Shown here: piece by piece, positions 1 to 11,992 of the stretch | Numbering within the stretch: position 1 is the first letter of the stretch | Layout of the letters: each line of letters opens with the position of its first letter | Assembly (NCBI GenBank): GCA_023159155.1 | Contig: JAJNNX010000004.1 | Span: forward strand, 310,001-374,000 | DNA: 64,000 bases | Direction: 5' to 3' | From: Ustulina deusta | Lineage: Eukaryota > Ascomycota > Sordariomycetes > Xylariales > Xylariaceae | Translations under genes and position numbers: made by a program | Notes under the pieces: generated by a model | Seen by the model: the letters and a program-made list of their open reading frames with translations, nothing else | Databases searched by the model: none | Told to the model about the DNA's origin: nothing

Positions 1-68
1 AAAAGATTGGGGCTTCGCACAACCCGGAGTTAGCCATTATGTCGGAATCACTATGTAATCGTTTGGAA

Positions 69-908
69 TCAGCACTGGAAGCTCAGATACCGAAGGATAG
101 AGATAGAGAGAAGAAAAAAGAAGGAGGAAAGAAGGAGGTGAAAAGGACCCGCAAGGGAAAACACAACGCGGGAGGACGCACAGGATGAAGGTACAAGCAC
201 TACGATTGCTCGAACTACGACAACGGGAGCCGCTCCTGTACCTGGGCTTGTACTCTTGCCCGCACCTACGCAAAGGCTATATTCTTTTCTGGGCCAGAGG
301 GCGTGCTTTTTAGGAGTCCATAGTGTGTAGTCCGGCGCTTTAGAAGGTGAAGCTGATGTAGATGAGGAAGAAGTTGACGGCTGCGCTACCGAGTTTAGTG
401 CTTGAGACGACGTTTCAATGACCTCGAGGTCGGAATTATCAGTAGATAACGAGGTGGCTATGATAAGGGGCCTTTCTATTAAAGGTATGTAAGATGGATG
501 AGCTGAAGAAACATGATAGTTGTAGGGCATTCTTAAACCAGCTCTTATATGAACAAATATCAACAGCTCCTGAGTACGATCCTCTCTGTAAGTACTAGAG
601 GCGTCTGTTTGATAGTCTTTGCAAGGACGTCTACTAACAGATAAAGCTGTTATAGCGCGCCACGTCCACCCATAGCTGACGGGGATGAACTTGATAGTGT
701 CGGTCCATGGTGTTACTGGGGTCCTTAAACTTGCCCATAACAAAAGATGGAAAAGTTTCGTCAGAATTAAGCGAGCCATTATGATAGCCATTACTCCCAA
801 TGTTAATATCACCAAGAAGGACGAGTTCATGATCGCAGAGACCGAGGAAACATTCTCCAACGGCGGTAAGTATATCCTGTCTTCATGATGAAAACATGAT
901 GAAAACAA
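69..908 (-). CDS. possible hypothetical membrane protein (uncertain)
   Basis: A 279-codon open frame on the minus strand in DNA of ordinary base composition, which is long for chance but not proof of a gene. I do not recognise the product. A second in-frame Met at about residue 27 begins a hydrophobic stretch (roughly residues 29-58) that could be a signal anchor or membrane segment. The middle is Ser/Thr-rich (about residues 165-190) and the last 35 residues are again hydrophobic. No catalytic motif is visible. The frame could equally be part of a spliced gene running off the left edge, or a decayed gene. Codon-preference scoring or transcript data would decide. Confidence 0.25.
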   Translation of the reverse strand: MFSSCFHHEDRIYLPPLENVSSVSAIMNSSFLVILTLGVMAIIMARLILTKLFHLLLWASLRTPVTPWTDTIKFIPVSYGWTWRAITALSVSRRPCKDYQTDASSTYREDRTQELLIFVHIRAGLRMPYNYHVSSAHPSYIPLIERPLIIATSLSTDNSDLEVIETSSQALNSVAQPSTSSSSTSASPSKAPDYTLWTPKKHALWPRKEYSLCVGAGKSTSPGTGAAPVVVVRAIVVLVPSSCASSRVVFSLAGPFHLLLSSFFFLLSISILRYLSFQC

Positions 909-973
909 AATCTACAGCTCTAGCGCCTCTTGACACTAAAGCAGTATTTCAGCACTTCAAATAATATGCTTCC

Positions 974-1400
974 GTGGATCTAATTCGACGCTTAGTGGGC
1001 TTCGGGAACAGCACTACAGCCGTGAAGATCAGTTTCGACCAGAAATATACACTGCCCAGAAACTGGGAGGACGGATCAATTTCAAAGCAAGAACTCCACG
1101 GCAACTCCTTCATAATGACCAATAATACCACAGACGTGGCTTCCTATTTATTTACAAGGTTGTTGATAGCGAAGACTAGCAATTCTACATCAGCGCCTCT
1201 CCTATCTGCCCTAGAGGCAGCGAAGTCATGAGTCCTAAAGCGACCGTCGCTCTCTGGTTTCAGAAGGATGCTGAGACTGGAGCCATGGTCTCAGTGAACA
1301 GGTCGGATGTTTCTGTCTACCCATGGCATGAATCTAGATTGGGGCGGGTCACACTTCGTGCGAAAAGAATAACTAGTCTCGCCTGGGTCAGTTGTGCCTG
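974..1400 (+). pseudogene. decayed gene relic, frameshifted
   Basis: Two consecutive plus-strand frames together look like one small soluble fungal protein. The first (974-1231) starts without an ATG and ends in a TGA right after the residues LEAAKS. A second frame picks up immediately (about 1223-1400) with residues such as SPKATVALWFQKDAETG, then NRSDVSVY, and stops near 1400. The composition and continuity across the break suggest a single reading frame broken by a small deletion near 1225-1230, with no proper start codon. The family is not identified with confidence. Alternatives are an unannotated intron or a chance ORF. Confidence 0.35.
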
Positions 1401-2456
1401 ACAGGAGAAGGCACGTTTTCATATACTTTTACATCAATTCATAAATCTCTATCGCACCCGCTTTATCACAACATTTGGATATTATCCTGCTACATCAACG
1501 TCATGCTCTTTACTTCATGTGCTTATAAACTAAGAAATTGATCGCTTGCGCGACATCGAATCAAGGCCCTTCTTAGAGCCAGAATTGTGATATGTCCATG
1601 GAACTAGAGAAGAATAACGCATGGTCAATTCGCCATCCAAAACCATTCGGTCTCCCTTGTCCTCACATCAAGTGGGAGGTGTGGGCCGTTCTCGCCATGA
1701 AGTAATGTGATTATTATAACTTGGAAGCCTAGTCTCCATAATTACTTACAGATACTCGGTTGGCGAGTCCACGATTTGATGCCAAACACTTTACGTCTGA
1801 TCATATTACCTTGATTTTTGGCGAAGAAGAAGAAAAATGACCGTACAGGCATAATGGTACTATTTGTAGCTGGGAGAGTAGAGAGCTCGTTATCGCCGCC
1901 GCTGGCGATGAAAACTATTGTCCAATTCTCTCCAGGCTGTCGCAAATCCAGTGATAGAGCACAGCGGAGCAATTGGTCCTCGCTTCGAACGCGAAGGCAT
2001 CGTTTTCCACGGCGTCTGGGATTGGGCCGCCTTGCCCCGTCCCCCAACCCCCCAAACCCCTGAGCTAGGTTTGCTAAGACCTGCGGCTGTTTTAGCTATC
2101 TGCAATAATTAAGCAGAGCCCTTTGTCAGCGAGTAGCGGGGGCTAATACCAGATACAAAGGGACTGAGACAGCTCAACACCGCAAGCATCGACATTCTTT
2201 GAGGGAGTTTAGATTGGGCAACTACCTTTCAGATGATTATAAGGCTATTCTCGAAGGCGTCAATGAAATGGCCGAGATATGGTAATGTTGATAGTTGAAT
2301 GCTATTTTGTTATATGGTGTTGTAGTTGAGTATATTAAGTTCATTTCGGTCGGCATTCTAATCTATGAGCTTACTAAGTTAATTAAGTTGAAAATTACCG
2401 GGTGGACAACTACAAGACCACGGCCCATTGAATTAACGCGACTCTATCGGTAAACC
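1401..2456. other. intergenic, no supported gene
   Basis: About 1 kb between the relic and the amidoligase-like gene. The 1880-2100 segment is GC-richer and open in several frames on both strands, but the frames contradict each other and none shows a domain or splice pattern. The last ~170 bp are AT-rich and presumably hold the promoter of the gene starting at 2457. No clear TATA box was seen. Confidence 0.4.
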
Positions 2457-5012
2457 ATGAGCTCCAACGATCCCGACAACCATTTTCCATACCCTACGAA
2501 GGGCGTCACCTACGCTCAGCCACCATGGGTTGCAGACTTCAGCGGCTCGGCGGGGATGGGTGACGGTAACGAATCGTATAGAAAGGATCGCAGCAATGAG
2601 TCTGTGGAATGGGAGCGGTCCGATCAGTCCCACGGGGACGATCCACCGCCTGGGATAGGCGATGAGCTTGCCGATCAGGCAATGGGTACGTTTTTGTCAA
2701 CTCCAATTATCCAGATTTCGAATTGAAATTGATATAATATCTCGCCGGTTTGTGCTGTGGAATGGGCACCCTCGTACAAATTTGCTCTGCTGACATGCGG
2801 GTCAAATCATATAGCCTCTGATCTTGATCAGGGAACATTCGGAGTCGAGCTTGAATTCTTAGTCGTGCAGTGCCCAAAAGTTAAAATGGATACCGATGGA
2901 AAATTTGTGACCGTGGACCAACATCCAAAGGATCACAGGTGGCTCTCGACGATGTTGTCGAGTTGGGAAGTAGATTACATGAGGAAAATGCGGCACAGAG
3001 AAGATATTGAACTGTATCTTGACAGGAATGATACCTACTGCGACTATCTCAATGAATCCGGGAATGAGAGGCGTAGCCAATATTCGAGGGTAAGAGATGT
3101 CGTCAGTTGTATCGTTGCTTTCAATACCGGCCGCAACCGCGTAATTTTGCGTCTGGGCCGTCCCCTTCGCTCATATATGCCTTCGAACTCTTATGACGAC
3201 CCTAACCCTTAACCAGGGAGTGTCGTAACTAACTTGAGAATGTTACAGACAAAGTTGACTCGTGTCCTAAGAGACAGAGGATTAGTTGTAATCAAGTGGC
3301 CCGAAGCATCGATAAACAGGAGAGAAGAGCACATTAAATTCGTACCGGTCAACAACTTTAACGAGAGCGAAGAGAGCGACGACGAGCGCGAAGAAGATTT
3401 CCCCAATATGTCTCGACTCGGCAATTTCAAAAGCAGCTATGATTATGATGAGTCCCGGACTATAGACAGAAATCTTTCAGAAGCTGCGGAAAAATGGCAG
3501 CATGACTATGAGAATTACCACCGAGAGAACAACCTAAAGATATATAGAACGCGAGGTGGAGATATAACAACCTTGGCGAACAAAATGACCATAGAAGGGT
3601 GCCCGGATTTGGCCGACTATCGGCTCCGAAGTATCAGAGAGGTGGTGGCGCAGGGGCTACGATTCAAACGAACCGAGTGGAAGCAGCAAAGAGAAAATGA
3701 GCGGAATAACCAGATTGACCCGCTACATGTGCCCGTTCCAGGACTTAGGCAGCAATACAAAGCTTGGACGGTGACAACCGACCTATCGGTGGACGGCACT
3801 GGCATGACCAAGATAAGATATGCGTATCCGAACAGCGAAGCACCCTGGGATGAATATTATTGGTTTGGCGCGGAGGTGGTGAGCCCAGTCCTCCCGATGG
3901 GGGATGAGCGATCCCGAGAGGCTGTCAGAGTTGCTTGTGGCTCCCTTCGAGATGCATTTCGTTGCCATAAGCCCATGCGCGACTCGACGGGCCTGCATAT
4001 ACATCTAGGCCATACCCGAGGTTGGACGCTCCTCCAGGCTAAGAAGTTTGCCACCTTCTGGTTTCTGACCGAGATGACAATTCACCAGCTACACAGATAC
4101 GATCGCCACATAGATAGCAAGGTGAGTTGAGAGTTCCTCTATTATAGCGGCTTCAAGCCTCGGTGTTTAGTGAGGTGATGCATATGTCCATTGCGCGCGG
4201 GATGCTGGAGTCAAGCCATCCTGTGATAAAAAAATGCCCCGTCCATTACTTATTTTGTCCCCTGGCTAACTATACTGGAAGTGGTGTGCAAAGATTAGAA
4301 ACCGTTCCCGTCTATGGTGTGCATTGTAAGTAATTTGCAATGTTAATACTGCTAGTTCTTCCAGACTATTCAATTTACCCAGTCTACAGGAATACAATAT
4401 TTAGATCTCACATGGTACAGGTTCAGCGTGGTAGACGAAGAGCGCCGTGATTGTGCGGGCGCGATACAGGCTTCTCACCTACCAAGTCAACGGCGCGAAT
4501 ACGAGGCCATAATGGAGGCTAATGTGCCGGTAGACAGAGTTACAAAAGATGAAAGGAAACTCCTATATTACTTATGGCAATACGATAGTATCACGGCACT
4601 CAACGAAGGACTCGGTCAAAACCAATACTGCAGAACGGGCATCAAATGGCGAATTCGGGGGCAGAATAGCTCACTTGAAGAATACCCCCAGGAGCCAGAG
4701 GAGCCAAAGGAGCCGGGAACGATAGAGGTGCGAATTATGCAGGGTACGCTAGATGCTGACCATATCAACAACTGGGTCGTGGTGCTGGAACATATCGTTC
4801 ACGTAGTCCGGAACCTCTCCGAGGAGAAATTCCAAGTGTTCCTCCGCCAATTCCTAGCATGCAGAACATACGAACAGCTCCTTACGTTGCTTCACGTACC
4901 TGACGATATCCAGGAGTATTGGAAAGACCCTAAAAGAAGAGATAGCAAACGCGAGTTCTGGGAATATCCCGACAAGGACGAGGTTGACTGGATCGATCCG
5001 TTTAGTAAGTGA
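2457..5012 (+). CDS. amidoligase-like (COOH-NH2 ligase, Amidoligase_2 type) protein
   Basis: Five-exon gene, about 700 residues. Exons by splice consensus and phase: 2457-2685, 2815-3089, 3249-4121, about 4175 or 4211-4325, 4405-5012. Seen: a GVELEF motif (about residues 86-91, consistent with metal/ATP-binding acidic residues), GAEVVSP (375-381), STGLHIHLGH (414-423) and TIEVRIMQG near the C-terminus. In this order they match the glutamine-synthetase-like ATP-dependent amidoligase family (PF12224), which forms amide or peptide bonds; substrates of the fungal members are unknown. Residues 205-220 are a low-complexity acidic run. Introns 1, 2 and 4 are clean (129, 159 and 79 bp). Intron 3 has a good donor (GTGAGT at 4122), but the in-phase acceptors are poor: TAG at 4147 would give 26 bp, GAG at 4174 gives 53 bp, GAG at 4210 gives 89 bp. 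The gene may therefore be mis-modelled or lightly damaged there. It is convergent with the NACHT gene, 356 bp away. Confidence 0.8.
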
Positions 5013-5368
5013 TTTCGTCAAACCGTTCTCTTCGTTTCCCAAACATTTTCAAAAAAAGGGAAAGTGTTCTTTCCTAGGTATATATATATATATGTATATT
5101 ACTGAACTTTATATTCTTCCGAAACACTCAAGAGACATCGCTCAAGCTGGTAGCTATCCACTAACCTCTAAATTTCATCGCAGTGGTGTCCGGTCATAAA
5201 GCAACTCATGGCGCATTCTGGGATTGAAGTTCATACATACATATCTCCTTGCTTGGATCGCCAGGCGAAGTAAAGTTAGCTGCAGCACCCAATTATGTTT
5301 CAGATCATTTATTAACGGAAGAGAATCATATCCAAGGTTAACTCGTTTATGCTACACCATACAGGTGA
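5013..5368. other. intergenic between two convergent genes
   Basis: The shared 3' region of the amidoligase-like and NACHT genes. It contains a short TA dinucleotide run (about 5078-5096) and no further coding potential. Both transcripts presumably terminate here. Confidence 0.5.
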
Positions 5369-8300
5369 TCATTTAAACTTAGTTTCATGTAAATTGGTTT
5401 CGACTTTTGCAGAGCACAATGCACTCTGCTTCCCGTGAATAGCCTTCAGCATTATCTGGCCGATGTCCTTTGGAAACCGACTCTGAATGATAGGCTCAAG
5501 ATCTCTCCAGTTCAGAATCTTCTGATCAGCTTTCGCCAGTTCAGCAACCAAGCGGGCTTGGAATAGCTTCTTTCCGGGCACGCCACCAGTCCCTAACAGC
5601 TCGCCAAGCAACCCCCATCGTGTTTGCGTTACCTGCGGTCCTCTTCCCCTTTCCCTCTCCCTTCTCTCTCTCTCAGCCTCCACAATACTTCTCCACGCCT
5701 CCAGATTTTTCTGAAACATCCTGCCGTTTGCATCGCTGGCAGCGGACATGTTAACTCGTTCCTGGAAAGCCTCAAACATCTTCTCTGGCTCGGAGGATGT
5801 TTGTGCTGCTTCTTTATACTTTGACGGACTGCTTGGTAATTTGATGTCTGGGAATTGCTGAGATGCCTCCTGCATGCCAAGAAGCTTTTGTTTCAGTTTC
5901 TGCATTTGCCGGGGTAGGTACCGATCGATCGTAAGGAACTCGAAGTTCGGCATAGGGCTAGTCTCTTCAACCTTGAAGGCGCCTCCTAAGTTCAAGTCCC
6001 CGAAATCTGCCCCGGCATTTATCATCATCTTCAGTTCCCGCAGATAAATTTCGCTATATTTCCAGACATCTTCCACCTTTAATCCGAGAAAGATCCATAT
6101 TGTGCCTATTGTGAGGCTATAGTCGCCTTTGTCCTTGCCCTGCCAGTTAGGGATTCTAGCATTAGGATCGGCTTTGTGTTGTAGGAGCATGTGGAATACC
6201 CCGGACGTAAGAGCGTGTATGAAGCATTCCTGCGTGTCATTATCCAAATCCCGGCTCAGATCACAATTGGAGTGCCACGGCACCATGCAAGACATGAATT
6301 CAGACCACGGTGTCGTGATCCCATTTGCCGGATTAAAAATGGACATTTTGTTAGGACTCCAGTTGTTCTCTAATAGAACCCGGAGGAGCTTCGTAGACCT
6401 TGGAAGGCTTGGTTTGCTCTCCCCGTCGTGTTGGACTAACACGGAACAGATGTCTCGTCTTGGGCTGTACGATTGAAGCGCAAGAAGCAACGGTCCTTGC
6501 TCAAGGTCTCCAAAATAATCCAGTTCTTTACCCATTTTGGTTGAAACAAAGTGAGCTAGCTGTTTCTGAATGACAGCATACCTGAACAGCAGTCGGAACT
6601 CATTGGCTGTTTCAATTGAATCACTGTCTTCGGAGTTTCCAGGCACGATACGCGATCCCTGTGTCAGGATGAGTGTTTCCACGGATAATTCTAGGTCATC
6701 TAGAAGTTCTGAGCATGACTTCTGGCAGTGTTCGTTCTGGTCTTGGGCCTCTTGTGCATATTCTAGCGTTCGACTCAGAGTTGAGACGAAGGAAAGACTA
6801 TGAGGGCTGTCGTTCTGGAAGTCTCCCACCGATAGTCTGCTCTCCATCCATGCAATATGGGCTCTCAATATGGATAGATAAGGGTTAAACGAGTCTTTCG
6901 TCTTGCTCTGAAGGTAGTCTGCCATCTTGCGCGTGCGAAAAAAGTCTCTGACAGTTCGGTGTAAAAACTCAACCCTCTGGTTTCGGATTTCGAGTAGACC
7001 TTTGCATCGGCCATTCAACCGTCGAGGAAATGGGGAATGAAACTGGCTGAGCTCATGCCGATTTAGAAGGCGTCGATCGTGGTTGATAGCGTAGTTCTCA
7101 TAGGTGTATTCGAGATCATGGAAACTGTAGAGGTGCGGGTGAAGCGGTTCATCAGCTGCGGAGGCCACCTGTAATGTTCCCGATTGCTTCTCGTGATAGA
7201 AAGGTTCAACGGAATCTAGGATGTGCTTGAAAAATTCTTCCAGGTCCGTCGGGATGCTATCGAGCCTCATTCGAAGCTCCATTAAGCTATCGTCATTCAT
7301 AAGTCCCTCACGGAGCATTTTGGTTACCAGGAACACCCATAAGAAAACTCCCTCCGCTCTTTTGGTGATCTCACATACTAAGTTCTGAACCTCAACACCG
7401 TCTGTGAATGAGGTGTCCCATTTGGGGTGGCCTCGCAACTCAGAGTCCGCATAATTGCGAATATCGCCTTGGGTAAGATCATGAACGGGAAGTCTGTGTG
7501 CTGCGTTCTCCCCAAGGCACGTCTCAAAAATATTCCAAGGCCGGCTCGCAACACACATCTTGATATTAGGGGAGGAGCAGAGATCAATTAGTGTGTTGCA
7601 TATACCAAACGTGTCTCCTTCGAACTCGTCAAGACCATCAATGAAAAAGCAGAACTTCATTGGAAGCTCCTTCTGGGCCGTCAGTTGGCGTAAAACTTCT
7701 TCTAGCCATCCTAGGGACCATGACTGTATCATTCTCCCTCCCTGACCAAAGATTTCTGGGTTTTCTTCATAGATACTTGAGATGAGCTTTGGTAATCGGC
7801 TAAAAATATCGTAAAGCAATGACCGTAACAGCCCTTCGAGGGATCGTTGAATTGGTAGGCCGGCACTCCAGAAGAAGTGACTCGCGACTACAACAGGTGT
7901 CGAAGCTGACCACGACGACAAGTTTTCAGCCGTCCTTGGATTATGGAGGATGTATTTCATCAAAGTAGATTTACCAGAACCCGGTTTTCCGGTGATCCAG
8001 TAAATGCCGTTTCCACTCTCCAGCCATTCGGCAAAGCCATGGCTTTCAGGACCTCGGTTGAAAATCCATGAGAAGGTTCTCTTGTGCGCATTAGGGATGG
8101 TCTCATATCTCACAGGCCGCTGAACATAGTCCAAGCTTCTTAGTATCGCTTCCTCTCGTGCAAGGCTGCGCTCTGTCAACGCTAGCTGCGATACTTTCTC
8201 TGTCAATATGCAGAATTCGTCGTCTGTGCAAGACCGTATAATCCCTATTCCCTTAGGCTTGCATACTCTCATGGTAATGAGTTGCACATTGCTTGCAATA

Positions 8301-8921
8301 TCCTTCAATGACTTCTCTAATTCCGTAAATTGGGCTAGCCTCTCATTCCGCTGCGAGCTGATATCCGATAACAGGTGTTGCATGCTCTGGGCTATTTCCT
8401 CGGTGCTCTCTCTATTACTGTTTAGCGACTAATACACCATAGTAGTACTAATGGCCGGATACTCACTTGGAGATGGCACATAGCCTGACGATGATCTCGG
8501 TTTGGTATTTCTGTAGTCGGCTTTGGAGTTTCAAAATTTCATCATCATGCCACACTTCAAGGAGAGCTTTTCGAAAGCTTTCCCATAAACGCCCCCCGGT
8601 AGTTTTTCTAGCTTTAATCTTGCCAGTAAGCTCAAGCAGGATTTTGCATTCTTCCCTGCACCTTTCTAAGAGTGAGCCGAGAGCATCAGAGTGAGCCGAA
8701 ACCAAGCGTGTCGTAGGACCCTGAGACCGGGTCTTGTCCTGGAGGGACAATTGAGCCTCAAAAGACAGAAATCTCTCATATATTCCATCGATGTAACTCA
8801 GGTCCTCGGTGGTCGCCGACGGGGAACGATATATTTTTTGAGTGCTGCTAACAAGCTTGCAAGCAAATTCAACAAACTGCACAACGTTCCCAGCAAGACT
8901 TAAGGCTGATAATGGTTCCAT
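5369..8921 (-). CDS. NACHT/STAND NTPase, fungal NLR-like
   Basis: Two exons: 8921-8467 and 8417-5369, with a 49-bp intron (donor GTGAGT at 8466, acceptor CAG ending at 8418; a TAG acceptor 6 bp further is also in phase). Product 1167 residues. The chosen start (MEPLSALSLAGNVVQF) matches the usual first residues of the helical N-terminal domain found on fungal STAND proteins; an upstream in-frame Met at 9020 would add 33 atypical residues. Seen: Walker A GKPGSGKST (295-303), Walker B FCFFIDGLDE (407-416), and KMCVASRPW (about 438-446), together a NACHT NTPase. No ankyrin, WD40 or TPR repeats follow. The C-terminal half is helical, and a charged Arg/Glu run (RERRERERGRG) lies near the end. Such proteins are known or suspected in non-self recognition and regulated cell death. 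A role here is inferred. Confidence 0.9.
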
Positions 8922-9459
8922 ATCGCTGGCGACTTGCCGAACACATACAGCGCGGTACCGATGTACTCTGTTACGTCTGGCACGAAGCAGAATTGCAAAG
9001 GTTGTGAGGGACGAGACCAAGTTTTATTTATTTAAATAATAATAATACTAATAAATGAAAAGGCCTGGGAGGCCTATGATTCCCCATATTAATTCACATG
9101 TCAGCAGCCAAGACGGGGGCTGCGCACGAATATTTTAACTCCGCCACCATGCAATGTGCCTGCAGGTTGTTGCCTCACCAAGGCAGAATTGAATGTCAGA
9201 AAGGTAAGAGAGCGTAATAGCTGATACAACTTGCATTTCAATGATCTGTGCTGTAGAAAGCCTGCACACTGCCACCGCATGCTACCTTTGACGCTTGTCA
9301 CATGATTCAGCATGAAAAGCCAAATTGAGTTCGATATCCAATTGGCAAGGCGGTATATGGCCGAAGGTTTGCTGAATTACGAAGTAATAAAACAGGAAAA
9401 CTAATGTTATGTTTAGAAGAAATAAATAAAATAAATAACAGAATAAACCATCAAAAGCA
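8922..9459. other. NACHT gene upstream region
   Basis: Promoter side of the NACHT gene up to the left terminal repeat of the transposon nest. It contains A/T runs (about 9020-9060 and 9400-9440) but no gene. The insertion begins only ~540 bp from the chosen start codon. Confidence 0.4.
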
Positions 9460-9507
9460 GACATAAGCTAACACCCCCCCTTGCGAACCACCCCATCGCG
9501 ACCCAGC
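9460..9507 (+). repeat. left terminal inverted repeat of the Fot1-like element
   Basis: Exact reverse complement of 30066-30113. GC-rich and unmutated at the edge of AT-rich DNA. Confidence 0.9.
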
Positions 9508-9599
9508 CACCAAAATAGCCACCCACCAACTTTCGAAGCCATTATTTATAGCACAACATGGTATTTATAGCCAACCTTGATGTTTTTATTAAATATTAA

Positions 9600-10603
9600 G
9601 ACGTTCTGACCTTAATTACATCTTTAATTTTTGTTTTTTCTGCTTCTAGTACATCTTTGTCCCTAGCTTTATTTATATATAGCGTTTGCTGTTATAATTT
9701 TTGCTTGACTTGCTATACATAGGTTATATAAATAAAACAATAACTAGGTAGCAATTTGACTAACTTACGCTTTAATATAGTTTTTTTAGCTAGTTTAGCT
9801 TCTAATAGCTTAATATATGCTTTTAAAATCGCAATTTTTTTGGCCTTTTGGTTAAGGGCCTTGCTAGCCTTTATAAAAAATAGCTTTTATAGTAGGTTAT
9901 TAAAGGAAGAGTAGTGCCTAGCCAATTTCCGAGTTGTATACTGCAAATTTTAGCTTCCTGTAGGTGTTGCAATCTTTATTTGGCCCGGTCTAAGCTAATA
10001 TTCAGGTGTTTTAGGTCGATCGGTCAATATAAATGTTAGCTAAACCTTACAAGCAATATTTTTATTTTTAAACATAATATATTTTAAAAATAATAGTAAT
10101 TAGATATCTTTTAGCTATATTTTAGCTATTGCTTATGCTTTTTTAATAGTTTTTAGTAATAAAATAGTATTGCAAGCTTATTTATATGCTATAATTATAT
10201 TTTTTTTTAAAAGTATAACGCTAAAGCGGCCTTTAAGTATTTTTTTAACTTTATTTTTAAGCTTTTTTTTTAATAAACTAAAAACTCTAACGTTTAATAC
10301 CTATATAATATAGCTATAGTATAGTTTATAAAAAATAAACTATATTTTGTTTAAAAAATAAAGCTATAAAAAGTTATTATTTGTATATAAGTTATAGCTA
10401 TTATATATTAATACAACTTATATATTGCTAAAACAGCCTTAAACAAATAAAATAAAAATATTAATAAGCTAATTAATAATAATAAAATTATAGGTCTATT
10501 TATTAAGCAAAGTTTTAAACTGCTAGTTTTTAAATAAACTATAATTTATGTTTAGAAACTATTAATTTTAAATATTAATTTTTTTAAAAATAAGTAGTAG
10601 TAG
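9600..10603 (-). pseudogene. Fot1-like transposase relic, C-terminal part
   Basis: The minus-strand frame between about 9890 and 9770 reads as a basic, coiled-coil-like stretch (KASKALNQKAKKIAILKA, then LLEAKLAKK), resembling the C-terminal tail of Fot1/pogo transposases. The rest is broken by stops created by G-to-A changes. It continues the frame of the relic at 29317-29880 across the LTR-A insertion. Not functional. Confidence 0.6.
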
Positions 10604-10966
10604 TAAAATGGAGCAGGGCTCCTGATCGGCGTATCGCACACTCAAACCAACCAAACCTACCTAATCGGTGTGTATCGGACTACGTCTTCCGGCTCGCGGA
10701 TCTTTGTACGTATTAGGTTAAGATCTAATTTATAATTATAAATAAAAACGTAATAATTAATTAATAAAAACAAATTTCTAACTTTTATTTAGTATTCTGT
10801 AATAATTATTTATTGTTTGCTATATAAAAAAAGAGTTTTTTGTAGCTTTAAATTAAAACGTATACTTTTTATACTTTTTGTCTTATAATCTCCGAGGTTT
10901 CTAAAAATACGTTTTATTTTATAACTAAAGACCTGTTTTTTATACGTATGCACTAGCCCTACTGCA
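10604..10966 (-). repeat. LTR-A left LTR (3' LTR if transcribed on minus)
   Basis: Same length as 28954-29316 and alignable throughout. The first ~110 bp (outward side) keep normal GC (for example CTTCCGGCTCGCGGATC near 10685). The inward part is strongly mutated relative to the partner. Confidence 0.9.
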
Positions 10967-11750
10967 AACTTCCCAAATTATTAGGTTTTTGTCCTTAGAC
11001 TACAATAATTAACCTAAATTATAACTAATTAATTATTTTTTTTTTTTAGATCTTTGTTGCTAGGCTTTTTTAGTTTTTATATTTATTTTTAATAATTTAA
11101 CTTCTTATTTTTTTTATATACTTAGCGCTTTTTGAATAGCTTTTCGATCCTTAGATTTTTTAGTATTTATTTAATCAACTGTACATATTTATAAATTATA
11201 CTTTTTCTAGAACTTCTACCTAGTAAAGAAATTTAGTATAGGATAACTTTTTATACTGCTATATATATTATTTTCCTAGGACATAAAAAAAATCTACTAG
11301 TAAGCAAGTTTTTTATAAATTATAGCTTAAGCTCTTTTGCTACTAAAAAAAGGTTAGTATTGCTTACTAAAATTAAGTATATTAGAATATTTATATTTTT
11401 AACTAGGTTTTTTAAACTTAGGTATAGCTACTAAAGCACTCCCTAATTAGCTTTGTGTTAACTTTTTAAGCAATCTAGCAACTGTTATTTCTTTATAAAT
11501 AGACTAGAAAGCAGAAATATTTATTATAAAAAAATCTAACTCAATTCAAAAAAAAAATCTATAAAATATACTTTATATATTTACATTATTACTTATTAAC
11601 TAATTAGCTTTATAAAATAAAATAATTATTAATTGTTCTTTTGTTTTAAGTAGTATTAATTAAAAAAAGGGCTTTATTTTAATAACTATAATCCTAGTAC
11701 ATAATTTTATTTTTTTAATAATATTTAAGCAATTTTTTATAACTTTAATG

Positions 11751-11921
11751 TGTCATATATAAGCGAGTCCAATTGAATGATTATATTAATAATTATTACT
11801 GATCTCTTCTGTTCTATGTTCTATTACAGAGTTTTCTGCATGCTATATAAATTAGGTATGTATAGAGAATCTATTTAACGAGGTTCTAAAAAATAGCTAA
11901 TTTACCCTATTAAATCTGATA
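11751..11921 (-). repeat. copia left LTR (3' LTR)
   Basis: 171 bp, alignable without gaps to 17530-17700. The outward end keeps GCGAGTCC and GATCTCTTCTG where the partner has A or T; the inward end is more mutated. Confidence 0.9.
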
Positions 11922-11992
11922 CACCTCTTTAGAAACAGCTTATATAAGCTTTTTCTGTATATAATATCATTAATAAAAATGCTAAAAATAAC

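Noticed and set aside
1742..2112. GC-rich multi-frame ORF cluster
   Set aside because: Four overlapping frames on both strands without domain or start context; high GC alone lengthens ORFs.
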